From NCBI GenBank assembly GCA_023433705.1, contig JAEYUC010000095.1:62001-126000 (forward strand): 64,000 bases of DNA, given 5' to 3'. A model generated the notes under the pieces. The model saw nothing but the letters and a program-made list of their open reading frames with translations, had not been told where the DNA came from and searched no databases. The position numbers and the translations under genes are program-made. Numbering within the stretch: the stretch's first letter is position 1; each line of letters starts with the position of its first letter. Below are positions 35,300-42,561 of the stretch, one piece after another. This DNA comes from Pseudomonadota bacterium. GTDB taxonomy: Bacteria; Pseudomonadota; Gammaproteobacteria; Steroidobacterales; Steroidobacteraceae.

Positions 35300-36649
35300 C
35301 TATTTCCCTGGATGCGCGTCGGCGGCGACGACATACACGGTATCCGTCGGGCCCTGACCCGTGATGTAGACAACCGCCGGCGTGTCGCGCGTGAACGCGA
35401 AGTGCGGCTCGCCCGCGGGTTCGGTATAGAAACCGCCGGGTCCAAGCGTCCGGGTGGCGGACTCGGTCGCCCGATCGCCATACCCGAAGTGCCATTCGCC
35501 GGAGACGACGAGTGCCGTGCGATTGTCGCCGTGCGTGTGCGCGGCGATATGCGTATTGGGCGGAACGCGTATTTCGAATGTGTAAGGCCCGGGCAGGTTC
35601 GGATTCCCCGATAGCACTGTCGTCTGGACGCCGCTCAGCCCGGACGTGCCCGCGCCGGCGCCATCACGCGCCAGCGCATCCACTTCCGCCGATGTGAGGC
35701 GCACCGGTGCCAGCGCGGCGTCACGGTCCAGGAAGGAACGAATGGCCGCGACGGTCGCCCGCGGTTGTTCCTCCATCAGCCAGTGACCGGAATCGGGGAT
35801 GACGACCTCGTGCACGTCATCTGCGGCAAATCGCATCACGAATGCCATCGTGGAGCCGAACGAATGATCGCCGCCGATCGCGAGTACTGGCATCTTCAAA
35901 CGTCCGAGTGCCGCTGAAGCGCGGTTGTCGATCGCGTCCTGGTCGAATGCCGCGAATTGCAGGAACCCCGCACGCATGCGTCCGGGTTGCGAATAGAGTT
36001 CCGCGTAATGACGGCGCGCCGCTTCGGAAAAATGCGCCGGATCCGCGGAGAATTCATTCCAGAAGCGATCGAGATAAATGCGCTCCCGTCCCGCGACCAG
36101 TCGCTCCATGTCGGGTCCACCGAAGCGGAAGTGCCACAGCAATGGATTCTTGAGGAACTCTTCCCACGGACCGACTCCGGGCACCGGCGCATCCATGATC
36201 ACGAGGCGTGTAGTTCGATCCTGATGAGCCTGGGCGAACGCGTACGCAACCATGTTGCCGATGTCATGGCCGACTACGTCGGCGCGCCTGACGTTGAGCG
36301 CATCGAGCACACCGGCGATGTCTTCCGCCTGGTTCTTCTTCGTGTATCCGCTGGTGGAATTCTCCGAGAGCCCCATCCCGCGCAGGTCAGGGACGATCAC
36401 GGTGTGATTGCGCGCAAGCGAAGTCGCCAGCGGCACCCACATGTCGCCCGTGTCGCCGTAGCCGTGGATGAGCACCACGGCAGGGCCGGCGCCACCGACG
36501 CGAACGTGCAGCGTGGTTCCGTTGGTCTGGATCTTCTGCGCGCGAAAGCCGGTGGGAAAGTCGAAGCTCTGTGCGTGCGCCGACGAGAGGAACGGCAACG
36601 AAGCTGCGCATACCCAGGCAAGGGCGCGGACCGCGATTCTCGTTTTCAC
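35300..36649 (-). CDS. Exported alpha/beta hydrolase fused to a cupin domain
   Basis: 449 aa from GTG 36649, with AGGAG 7 nt upstream. A signal peptide (residues 1-27, ending SSAHA) is followed by an alpha/beta hydrolase of epoxide-hydrolase/haloalkane type (residues 40-315): HGYGDTGDMW, nucleophile DVVGHDIGNM with Asp, acid/base GGDHSFG and catalytic His in IPDSGHWLMEEQP. After a short linker comes a cupin (about 340-445): PPNTHIAAHTHGDNRTALVVSG, GEPHFAFTRD. The Asp nucleophile suggests epoxide hydrolase or dehalogenase. The cupin metal ligands HIAAHTHGD are kept. This two-domain arrangement may be a fusion of two neighbours. An AraC regulator precedes it by 100 nt. Confidence 0.85.
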   Translation of the reverse strand: MKTRIAVRALAWVCAASLPFLSSAHAQSFDFPTGFRAQKIQTNGTTLHVRVGGAGPAVVLIHGYGDTGDMWVPLATSLARNHTVIVPDLRGMGLSENSTSGYTKKNQAEDIAGVLDALNVRRADVVGHDIGNMVAYAFAQAHQDRTTRLVIMDAPVPGVGPWEEFLKNPLLWHFRFGGPDMERLVAGRERIYLDRFWNEFSADPAHFSEAARRHYAELYSQPGRMRAGFLQFAAFDQDAIDNRASAALGRLKMPVLAIGGDHSFGSTMAFVMRFAADDVHEVVIPDSGHWLMEEQPRATVAAIRSFLDRDAALAPVRLTSAEVDALARDGAGAGTSGLSGVQTTVLSGNPNLPGPYTFEIRVPPNTHIAAHTHGDNRTALVVSGEWHFGYGDRATESATRTLGPGGFYTEPAGEPHFAFTRDTPAVVYITGQGPTDTVYVVAADAHPGK

Positions 36650-36749
36650 GGGTTGCTCCTGGAGATTGAAATGCCGCCGGATTCTGGCCGCTCGAGTCCA
36701 GGAGTTATTGAAGATTACCGGCCGCTTTTCGCGAAAACCGCCACCTCGT

Positions 36750-37655
36750 TCACTGGACCTGCTTTCGCCAGGTGCCAGGAGTTGCCCCGACAATAGATGT
36801 GAACACGCGCGTGAAGTGACTCTGATCCGCGAAGCCACAGGCGAGGGCGATGTCGGACAGCGACAGTTTCGCGTCCCGCAGCAGCAGTTTCGCGCGCAAG
36901 ACTCGCTGCAGCAGCAGCCAACGATGCGGTGGTGTGCCGACACTTCGTTTGAAAGCGCGGCCAAAGTAGTTTGGCGACAGCCCACAGGCTCCCGCGACCT
37001 CGTGCAGCGATATGTCGACCCCGAGGCGTGCGATCATGAACTCCGTGGCGCGGCGCACTTGCCAGGGCGCCAGCCCGCCGCGCCGGCTGTATGACGGCAG
37101 GCGCATTCCGCCGAAGGCGACCGCGAAATACTTATGAGTCGCCATCAACAGGTGATCCGCATACATTGCGCCGATTTCGTGAGGGCGCTCGAGCGCGGGC
37201 AAGAGTGCCTGGCCCAGATGCCAGACAGTCGGATCGAAAATGCCGCGGTTGCACGTGAGCGTGGCAATTCTCGGCGCGCCTTGCTCGTCGGCGATTTCAT
37301 CGAGCGCGGATCGAGACACGTAGAAGTGCAGGACGTCGAAGGGGCTTACCAGATTGGCGGTGGGTTCCTCTTCGAGATCGACGATGCTGGTCGATCTCGC
37401 GCCATAACCGCCGCGAAAGACGGAGCGCCCTGCGATGAACAACTCGCGTTTGGGACAATCCCTCAATTGCAGCAGGACCGAAAACGCGCGTTCCGCCGGT
37501 AGTGGGGTAGTCAGTCCGTGGCCGGGCGTGTCTCGTCGGATGCGTGTGACCGCGAGCTTGGACTTCTGCACCGCGGTGGTGACGAGATGCGAGTTGGCGT
37601 CGGCTCGGAAGTACTTCGCGAGGCCGTCGCCGTAGGCACCTGGTACCAGTCGCAT
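36750..37655 (-). CDS. AraC-family transcriptional regulator
   Basis: 301 aa. The C-terminal ~100 residues form the double helix-turn-helix of AraC/XylS proteins: ISLHEVAGACGLSPNYFGRAFK and SLSDIALACGFADQSHFTRVF followed by GATPGTWRKQ. The N-terminal part is a ligand-binding domain of the AraC-binding-like type. It lies 100 nt upstream of the hydrolase-cupin gene in the same direction and probably controls it. Ligand unknown. Confidence 0.9.
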   Translation of the reverse strand: MRLVPGAYGDGLAKYFRADANSHLVTTAVQKSKLAVTRIRRDTPGHGLTTPLPAERAFSVLLQLRDCPKRELFIAGRSVFRGGYGARSTSIVDLEEEPTANLVSPFDVLHFYVSRSALDEIADEQGAPRIATLTCNRGIFDPTVWHLGQALLPALERPHEIGAMYADHLLMATHKYFAVAFGGMRLPSYSRRGGLAPWQVRRATEFMIARLGVDISLHEVAGACGLSPNYFGRAFKRSVGTPPHRWLLLQRVLRAKLLLRDAKLSLSDIALACGFADQSHFTRVFTSIVGATPGTWRKQVQ

Positions 37656-37899
37656 GTGAACTCGATGTGGCCGCGGGCCACGGTTCGCGAGTCGAGCGGA
37701 TTCGACCTGCTCCGGAGACTACCTGACTAGTGGCAATCTAACCACCCGGTGGATTGCGGGGCGGACGCCCGAAAACGGTGCCCGCACGGACTTGGTGCAG
37801 GCGCGCTTCAGCGCGCGTGGTCGCGCAAGTAGATCGTTCGAAGGGATCACTCGAGTCTGCTCCCCGCTAGGTGCGCAAGCTGTCGGATTGAATGACCGC

Positions 37900-38196
37900 T
37901 CAGTCCAGGCGAAGCGGGATGCGCTCGGCGTCGTGCGGGCACCGGTCCGAGTCGAGCAAGCACGCCCGAAAGGGGCGTTCATCCAGATCCATGCAATCGA
38001 CCGTGTCCACCCGGCAACTCCTGAACGAGGGCCGGGGATTGTCGGCAAACCACTCTGGTGAGCTATTCCCATCCGGGAGATGCAGATAGTTAGCCGCCAT
38101 CCTCGGCGGGTCCGCCTGCGATCGGCCATTGGTGTCGGCGCAACCCGCGGCCAGCACACAAAGGCCGAGTCCGAAGGCAAACGCAGTGGTTTTCAC
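37900..38196 (-). CDS. Small Cys-rich lipoprotein of unknown function
   Basis: 98 aa. MKTTAFAFGLGLCVLAAGC is a signal peptide with a lipobox (LAAGC, lipidated Cys19, next residue Ala so outer-membrane sorting is likely). The mature part has four further Cys (FRSCRVD, VDCMDLDE, ACLLD, RCPHD), enough for two disulphides. I do not recognise the family. It stands alone; the 244 bp between it and the AraC gene start shows no further gene. Confidence 0.65.
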   Translation of the reverse strand: MKTTAFAFGLGLCVLAAGCADTNGRSQADPPRMAANYLHLPDGNSSPEWFADNPRPSFRSCRVDTVDCMDLDERPFRACLLDSDRCPHDAERIPLRLD

Positions 38197-38456
38197 GGGA
38201 TAAGTCCTGCGTCGAGTTGATCGGAAGGTGACGAACGATTAACGCGCGAAGGAAGGAAAAGGGTCAAGCGACATACGATGCTGCGCCGCAACGGCGTCGG
38301 GATGGCGCCGGACCGATGCCGCGCCCGTCGGGCTGCCCGCCCGGTCGAATCGCAATCTCCTTCAAGTCCCCGCCTGTTCCGTCAAGAAAACCCGCCCGGT
38401 CGTCGGTCACGATCCCACCACCGCAGGCGTTTCAAGAAACCACAGGAGACACGCAC

Positions 38457-39296
38457 ATGAGCACGATCACGACCAAAGACGGCACGACTATCTACTACAA
38501 GGACTGGGGCAGCGGCCCGGTCATCACCTTCTCGCACGGATGGCCCTTGAACTCCGACATGTGGGACGCGCAGATGCTGTTCCTCGCGGGCCAGGGCTTC
38601 CGCGTCGTCGCGCATGACCGCCGCGGTCACGGACGATCCAGCCAGGCGTCCTCCGGCAACGACATGAACGGTTACGCCGACGATCTCGCCGACCTGATCG
38701 AGGCCCTGGATCTCGAGGACATCACCATGGTGGGCCACTCCACCGGCGGTGGCGAAGTCGCGCGCTACATCGGGCGCCATGGCACGAAGCGTGTGGCCAG
38801 GGCGGTGCTCATCGCCGCCGTGCCGCCGATCATGTTGAAGTCGCCGGCGAATCCGGAAGGTCTCCCGATCGAATTGTTCGACGGATTGCGCGCAGCGTTG
38901 CTGAAGGACCGCTCGCAAACCTACCGGGATTTCGCGCCGCAGTTCTTTGGCGCCAATCGCCCGGGCGCGCAGGTGTCGCAGGGCACGCTGGACCAGTTCT
39001 GGCTCTGGAGCATGCAGGCTGGACTGAAGAACTCGTACGAAAGCATCAAGGCGTTTTCGGAAACCGATTTCACGGAGGACCTGAAGAAGTTCGACGTCCC
39101 GACGCTCGTCATGCACGGGGAAGACGACCAGATCGTGCCGGTCAAGAACTCGGCGCGGAAGTCGGCGCAGCTCATCAAAGGAGCGGTGGAGATCTACTAC
39201 CCCGGCCTGTCGCATGGTCTCACCGCCACGCACCCCGAGATCGTCAATCGCGACCTGCTGGCGTTCTGCAAGCAAGCCCAGCAGAAGGCCGCCTGA
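38457..39296 (+). CDS. Chloroperoxidase-like alpha/beta hydrolase
   Basis: 279 aa, no signal peptide, the size of non-heme (cofactor-free) chloroperoxidases and arylesterases. Catalytic Ser is in MVGHSTGGGEV, the acid in MHGEDDQIVP, and the His in PGLSHGLTATH; oxyanion SHGWPLNSDMWD. In the laboratory such enzymes halogenate with peroxide or hydrolyse esters; the physiological substrate is generally unknown. The ATG 38457 has AGGAG at 38443-38447. A CBS protein gene follows 109 nt later. The 260 bp upstream is a plain intergenic region. Confidence 0.92.
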   Translation: MSTITTKDGTTIYYKDWGSGPVITFSHGWPLNSDMWDAQMLFLAGQGFRVVAHDRRGHGRSSQASSGNDMNGYADDLADLIEALDLEDITMVGHSTGGGEVARYIGRHGTKRVARAVLIAAVPPIMLKSPANPEGLPIELFDGLRAALLKDRSQTYRDFAPQFFGANRPGAQVSQGTLDQFWLWSMQAGLKNSYESIKAFSETDFTEDLKKFDVPTLVMHGEDDQIVPVKNSARKSAQLIKGAVEIYYPGLSHGLTATHPEIVNRDLLAFCKQAQQKAA

Positions 39297-39405
39297 GGAG
39301 GCGAGGAGCGAACTTGAACATCGTCACCCTCGCTGGGCGGCGATGTTCGAGCGGGCCCGCCCACTTGTCGCGGGTGAAAATGGAACGTCGAACGGAGCCG
39401 CAACC

Positions 39406-39852
39406 ATGAACCAGGTTCAACACATCATCGAAGACGCGCATCGGCGGCTGGCGGTGCTTGGAACGGACGCATCGATCCGCGATATCGCGGTCATGCTGTC
39501 GAATCCGGTCACGCCGCTCGTCGTCGTCTGCGACGCCGAGGGCGTGGCGTTGGGCGTCGTATCCAGCACCGACATCGTCAACGCGTTGAGCCGCGACAGT
39601 AGTGAGGCGGTCAAGGCGACCGCCGCGGCGCTGATGACGCGGTCGATCCGCTCGTGTGCTCCGAACGAGTCCCTGCAGTCCATCTGGGAAGCCATGGGCG
39701 CGGGATGCGCGCGATGCATTCCGGTGCTCGACGAGCGGGGCAGGCCGCTGGGCGTCGTCCACGCGCGCGACGTCGCTCGAGCGCTCCTCGATGAAATCAC
39801 CTACGAAGAGATCCTACTGCGCGACTACGTCCTGGGGATCGGCTATCAATGA
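39406..39852 (+). CDS. Protein with a pair of CBS domains
   Basis: 148 aa made of two CBS motifs: residues 8-65 (IRDIAVMLSNPVTPLVVVCD..GVVSSTDIVNAL) and 72-132 (LMTRSIRSCAPNESL..RCIPVLDERGRPLGVVHARDVARAL). CBS pairs bind adenine nucleotides and regulate partner proteins or read energy status. Stand-alone CBS proteins are common beside signalling genes, as here. It is convergent with the response regulator (5 nt apart). Confidence 0.85.
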   Translation: MNQVQHIIEDAHRRLAVLGTDASIRDIAVMLSNPVTPLVVVCDAEGVALGVVSSTDIVNALSRDSSEAVKATAAALMTRSIRSCAPNESLQSIWEAMGAGCARCIPVLDERGRPLGVVHARDVARALLDEITYEEILLRDYVLGIGYQ

Positions 39853-39856
39853 CCGT

Positions 39857-40633
39857 TCAGCGCACGACCTCGACATTCACGGTCAGCACATAGCCTGCTC
39901 CGCGTTCGGTACGAATCAACTCCCGTTCAACGCCGGGCTCCTCGAGTTTTTTCCGCAGGCGGCCCACCTGGGTATCGATCGCGCGGTCGTAGACCTCGTC
40001 ATCGTGCAGGTGCGACATGCTGAGCAACTGCTCGCGTGTGAGCACCCGCTGAGGCGAGGCGAGAAATGCCGCGAGCAGGTTGAACTCGGCATTCCTCAAG
40101 GTCGTGACTTCACCGAGCGGCGATTTGAGGCGCCGCAGCCGGACGTTGAGCTCCCAGCCCGCAAAACGATACGCGCGTAGTTTCGCCAGTCCATCCGCCA
40201 CGGTTTCGTTGGCGCGCGAGCGGCGCAGCAACGCACGAATGCGCGCCAGCAGCTCGCGCGGCGAGAATGGCTTCGTCAGGTAATCGTCCGCGCCGAGCTC
40301 CAGCGCCATCACGCGGTCGGCTTCTTCCTTGCACCCGGTAAGCATGATGATCGGCATGTTCGAGTCGGCGCGGATCCTGCGCGCGATGTCCATGCCGTTC
40401 TCGCCGGGCAGCTTCAAATCGAGGATCAACAGATCGATCGTCTCCTGCGCGGTCACGCGTGCGATCTCGCCGCCGCTCGTCAGCGCGGTGACCTGCATTT
40501 CGTTGTCGCCCAGGTAATCGACGACCATCTGCCGAATCGAAGGATCGTCATCGACGATCAGGACGTGTGTCGCGGCTGAGGCCGTCTTCTCGGTCGAACT
40601 CGCGGTCATTGTCGTCGGCGTTCCATCGGCCAT
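39857..40633 (-). CDS. OmpR/PhoB-family response regulator
   Basis: 258 aa from ATG 40633. An N-terminal receiver (LIVDDDPSIRQ; Asp in LLILDLKLPGENG; Thr in IMLTG; Lys in LTKPFSP) and a C-terminal winged helix (LRNAEFNLLAAFLASPQRVLTREQLL... and VYDRAIDTQVGRLRKKLE) are complete. Starts at ATG 40702 and ATG 40610 are possible; the first would run through a direct-repeat operator (40681-40707). It is divergent from the lone receiver at 40757. The hybrid kinase at 42562-44532 is its nearest kinase candidate. Confidence 0.9.
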   Translation of the reverse strand: MADGTPTTMTASSTEKTASAATHVLIVDDDPSIRQMVVDYLGDNEMQVTALTSGGEIARVTAQETIDLLILDLKLPGENGMDIARRIRADSNMPIIMLTGCKEEADRVMALELGADDYLTKPFSPRELLARIRALLRRSRANETVADGLAKLRAYRFAGWELNVRLRRLKSPLGEVTTLRNAEFNLLAAFLASPQRVLTREQLLSMSHLHDDEVYDRAIDTQVGRLRKKLEEPGVERELIRTERGAGYVLTVNVEVVR

Positions 40634-40680
40634 GTAGTAAGAGATGCGCTCGAAGTATCGCACCGGGATGTCGTCGCGCA

Positions 40681-40707
40681 TGACAAATGTGCCAGATGAC
40701 ACAAATG
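40681..40707. promoter_or_regulatory. Direct repeat TGACAAATG / TGACACAAATG, candidate operator
   Basis: TGACAAATG (40681-40689) is repeated as TGACACAAATG (40697-40707), 7 nt apart, between two divergent signalling genes. OmpR-type regulators bind direct repeats about one turn apart, so this could be an autoregulatory site of the neighbouring regulator. TGACACAAA recurs at 44619-44627 in front of the PAS hybrid kinase. Confidence 0.35.
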
Positions 40708-40756
40708 CCCCTGGAAGTTACACATTCGTGACTGATGGGGGGCCTCAAATACCATC

Positions 40757-41140
40757 GTGCAGCAGCAGCGCATAGTTGTGGTGGAACCGGACGATCAGAT
40801 CCTTGGCTTGCTGGAACGCTGGTTGGGTGAAGCTGGCTACGCGGTTATCGTGGAAACTTCGCCCAGGACGCTTCGGCCCGCCGGTGACGGCGGCGTTCCG
40901 CACCTCGTCATCATCGATGTACCGGAGCCGCTCGGAGCGAATGGGATCATCGAGTCCGTCCGGCAGGTGCACGCCAGCCCGATACTGTTGCTGTCGGCGA
41001 GATTCCGTCGGGGCATGGTTTCCTCCAGCTCCGTGGCGCAACAGCTCGGCGTGCGCAACGTGTTGCCGAAACCGTTCACGCGCGACGAGTTGTTGTCGGC
41101 GGTCGGCGAGTCGCTCGCCGCGCCTGGCGCGGTCCTCTAA
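40757..41140 (+). CDS. Stand-alone receiver-domain protein
   Basis: 127 aa from GTG 40757. A single REC domain: acidic pocket EPDDQ, phosphoacceptor Asp in LVIIDVPEP, Ser in ILLLSARF and Lys in LPKPFTRDE. The acidic cluster has a proline (EPDD in place of DDD), so phosphorylation may be altered. No output domain, so it would act in a phosphorelay or as a CheY-like switch. Divergent from the OmpR-type regulator; the stop overlaps the stop of the convergent PEP-mutase-like gene by 4 nt. Confidence 0.75.
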   Translation: MQQQRIVVVEPDDQILGLLERWLGEAGYAVIVETSPRTLRPAGDGGVPHLVIIDVPEPLGANGIIESVRQVHASPILLLSARFRRGMVSSSSVAQQLGVRNVLPKPFTRDELLSAVGESLAAPGAVL

Positions 41141-41958
41141 CTATTCGTCAGCTTCATCCGCAACAGGCCGGCCTGCCATTCCGGTCCGAACCCCTGGTCG
41201 TCGAAACGGAGGAGGGCCGAGGTGGCGACCTCGAGCCGCTTCAACAGGAGCCGGAGCAGGAACGACGCGACGCTGATCCTCGCGACTCCGAGCCCGGCGA
41301 GCTGGCGCAGCGTGAGGGTTCCAGGACCATACAGGACATTCGTCGGCCCGAGCGCGACGTAGTCCCGGATCGCGGAGGCGTCCGACAGGAAGATGGGGTA
41401 GACGCAGTCGGCGCCGGCATCGAAGTACTTCCGGGCGCGCTTCAGACCTTCTTCCACCGGACCCTTGTGGAAGTGAACGTCGACCCGCGCGTTGATGACG
41501 ACTTCGAATCCGCGGGCGCGCGCGGCCGCCTTGATGGCAGCGATGCGCGTCGCGTGCCGGTCGGCGTCGACCAGGACGCCGGCCCGATGGTCGGTGTCTT
41601 CGATGTTCGCCGCGCACGCGCCGGCATCCTTGAGCCGATCGACGAATTCTTCCGGTGAGAGTCCGTAACCATCTTCCAGATCCGCGGTGACCGGCAGCTT
41701 AACGGCATCCGCGATGCGTCGCAGCGCGCCAAACGCAACGTCCGCCGGAATGTGGCAGTGATCCTCGTAACCATTCACGGGCGCCAGCGCATTGCTGGCC
41801 GTCGCGATCGCGCGCACGCCGGCCGCTTCGACGACCAGGGCGCTGGTTGGATCCCAGACGTTGGCCAGGATCAGTGGATCGCCCGGAACATGCAGCTTGC
41901 GCAGCACGTCGGCATCCGCCGCAACGTCATGTCCACTGGTTTGGGTTTGCATCGTCAT
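41137..41958 (-). CDS. Isocitrate lyase/PEP mutase superfamily enzyme
   Basis: 273 aa. The family fold is shown by LILANVWDPTSALVVEAAG at the N-terminus, TADLEDGYG (metal-binding Asp/Glu), NIEDTD, and VINARVDVHF. Members cleave or form C-C or P-C bonds of oxaloacetate, 2-methylisocitrate or phosphonopyruvate derivatives; the exact substrate cannot be read. The isocitrate-lyase active Cys motif KKCGH is not present, so it is more like the oxaloacetate-decarboxylase/PEP-mutase group. Its ATG overlaps the stop of the upstream epimerase as ATGA, so they are coupled. Confidence 0.85.
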   Translation of the reverse strand: MTMQTQTSGHDVAADADVLRKLHVPGDPLILANVWDPTSALVVEAAGVRAIATASNALAPVNGYEDHCHIPADVAFGALRRIADAVKLPVTADLEDGYGLSPEEFVDRLKDAGACAANIEDTDHRAGVLVDADRHATRIAAIKAAARARGFEVVINARVDVHFHKGPVEEGLKRARKYFDAGADCVYPIFLSDASAIRDYVALGPTNVLYGPGTLTLRQLAGLGVARISVASFLLRLLLKRLEVATSALLRFDDQGFGPEWQAGLLRMKLTNS

Positions 41959-42548
41959 GACGCGACGTCGTCCTCTGTGATGTTGAATATCCCGTTTCGC
42001 CCGGCGAGGAACGGAATCGTGCGCCGCGCGGCTTCGTCGACGTGGATGCGGGGATGCGGCGGCGGGCCGCTTTCGTAAAACGTGCCGGGTCCGTAGAACA
42101 TCCCGTAACGCAATGCCGCTCCGCCCGCGTCGACTACCGCATTCTCATGTTCATCGACCACGGCGCCGGAGCCTGGCCCGCTGCGCCACGCGATGCTCTG
42201 GGCCACGAAACCCGACGCGTTCGACGCACGTGCGGCGGCCAGCAGATTGCGCGTGCCTTCGCTTCTCACGCGGTTGTTCCGCGGCAGGAATTCGGCGAGG
42301 TGTTCGAGTCGATCGGGTAGATCGGTCACCTGGTGCATGACCACATCGGGTTTGAACTCCGTGACCGCAGCGACGAGCGCGTCCGGGTCGAAGAGGTCGC
42401 ACAACACCGGCCTCACTCCCGCGGCGCGCAGTTCGTCCGTCTTCGATGGCGTGCGGGTCATCGCGGCGACGACATGTCCTTCGGCCAGCATGAGCGGAAT
42501 CAACCGCACGCCGATGACGCCAGTAGCGCCCGCCAGAAAAATCTTCAT
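41955..42548 (-). CDS. NAD-dependent epimerase/dehydratase-like protein, apparently C-terminally shortened
   Basis: 197 aa. It starts with the Rossmann motif GATGVIGVRLI and continues as an extended SDR (VVMHQVTDLPDR, GTRNLLAAARASNASGFVAQS). The active-site region includes RYGMFYGPG instead of the usual YxxxK, as in some epimerase-like oxidoreductases. Related proteins commonly run 270-310 aa and continue beyond the IFNITEDD segment, where this one stops. Whether it is a truncated gene or a natural short form is open. Coupled by ATGA to the PEP-mutase-like gene. Confidence 0.7.
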   Translation of the reverse strand: MKIFLAGATGVIGVRLIPLMLAEGHVVAAMTRTPSKTDELRAAGVRPVLCDLFDPDALVAAVTEFKPDVVMHQVTDLPDRLEHLAEFLPRNNRVRSEGTRNLLAAARASNASGFVAQSIAWRSGPGSGAVVDEHENAVVDAGGAALRYGMFYGPGTFYESGPPPHPRIHVDEAARRTIPFLAGRNGIFNITEDDVAS

Positions 42549-42561
42549 CGCAAATTTCCTC

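Noticed and set aside
35176..36649. A sequencing frameshift joining the hydrolase-cupin gene with the DsrE-like remnant
   Set aside because: The cupin domain ends normally before the stop, and a DsrE-like module after it is not a known continuation; kept as a separate remnant because it cannot be decided here.
37656..37899. A gene in the 244 bp between the AraC regulator and the lipoprotein
   Set aside because: Frames on both strands are low quality and have no start, family motif or coherent codon bias.
40634..40702. Upstream start ATG 40702 for the OmpR-type regulator
   Set aside because: The extra 23 residues are not receiver-like and would cover the direct-repeat operator; ATG 40633 or 40610 fits better.
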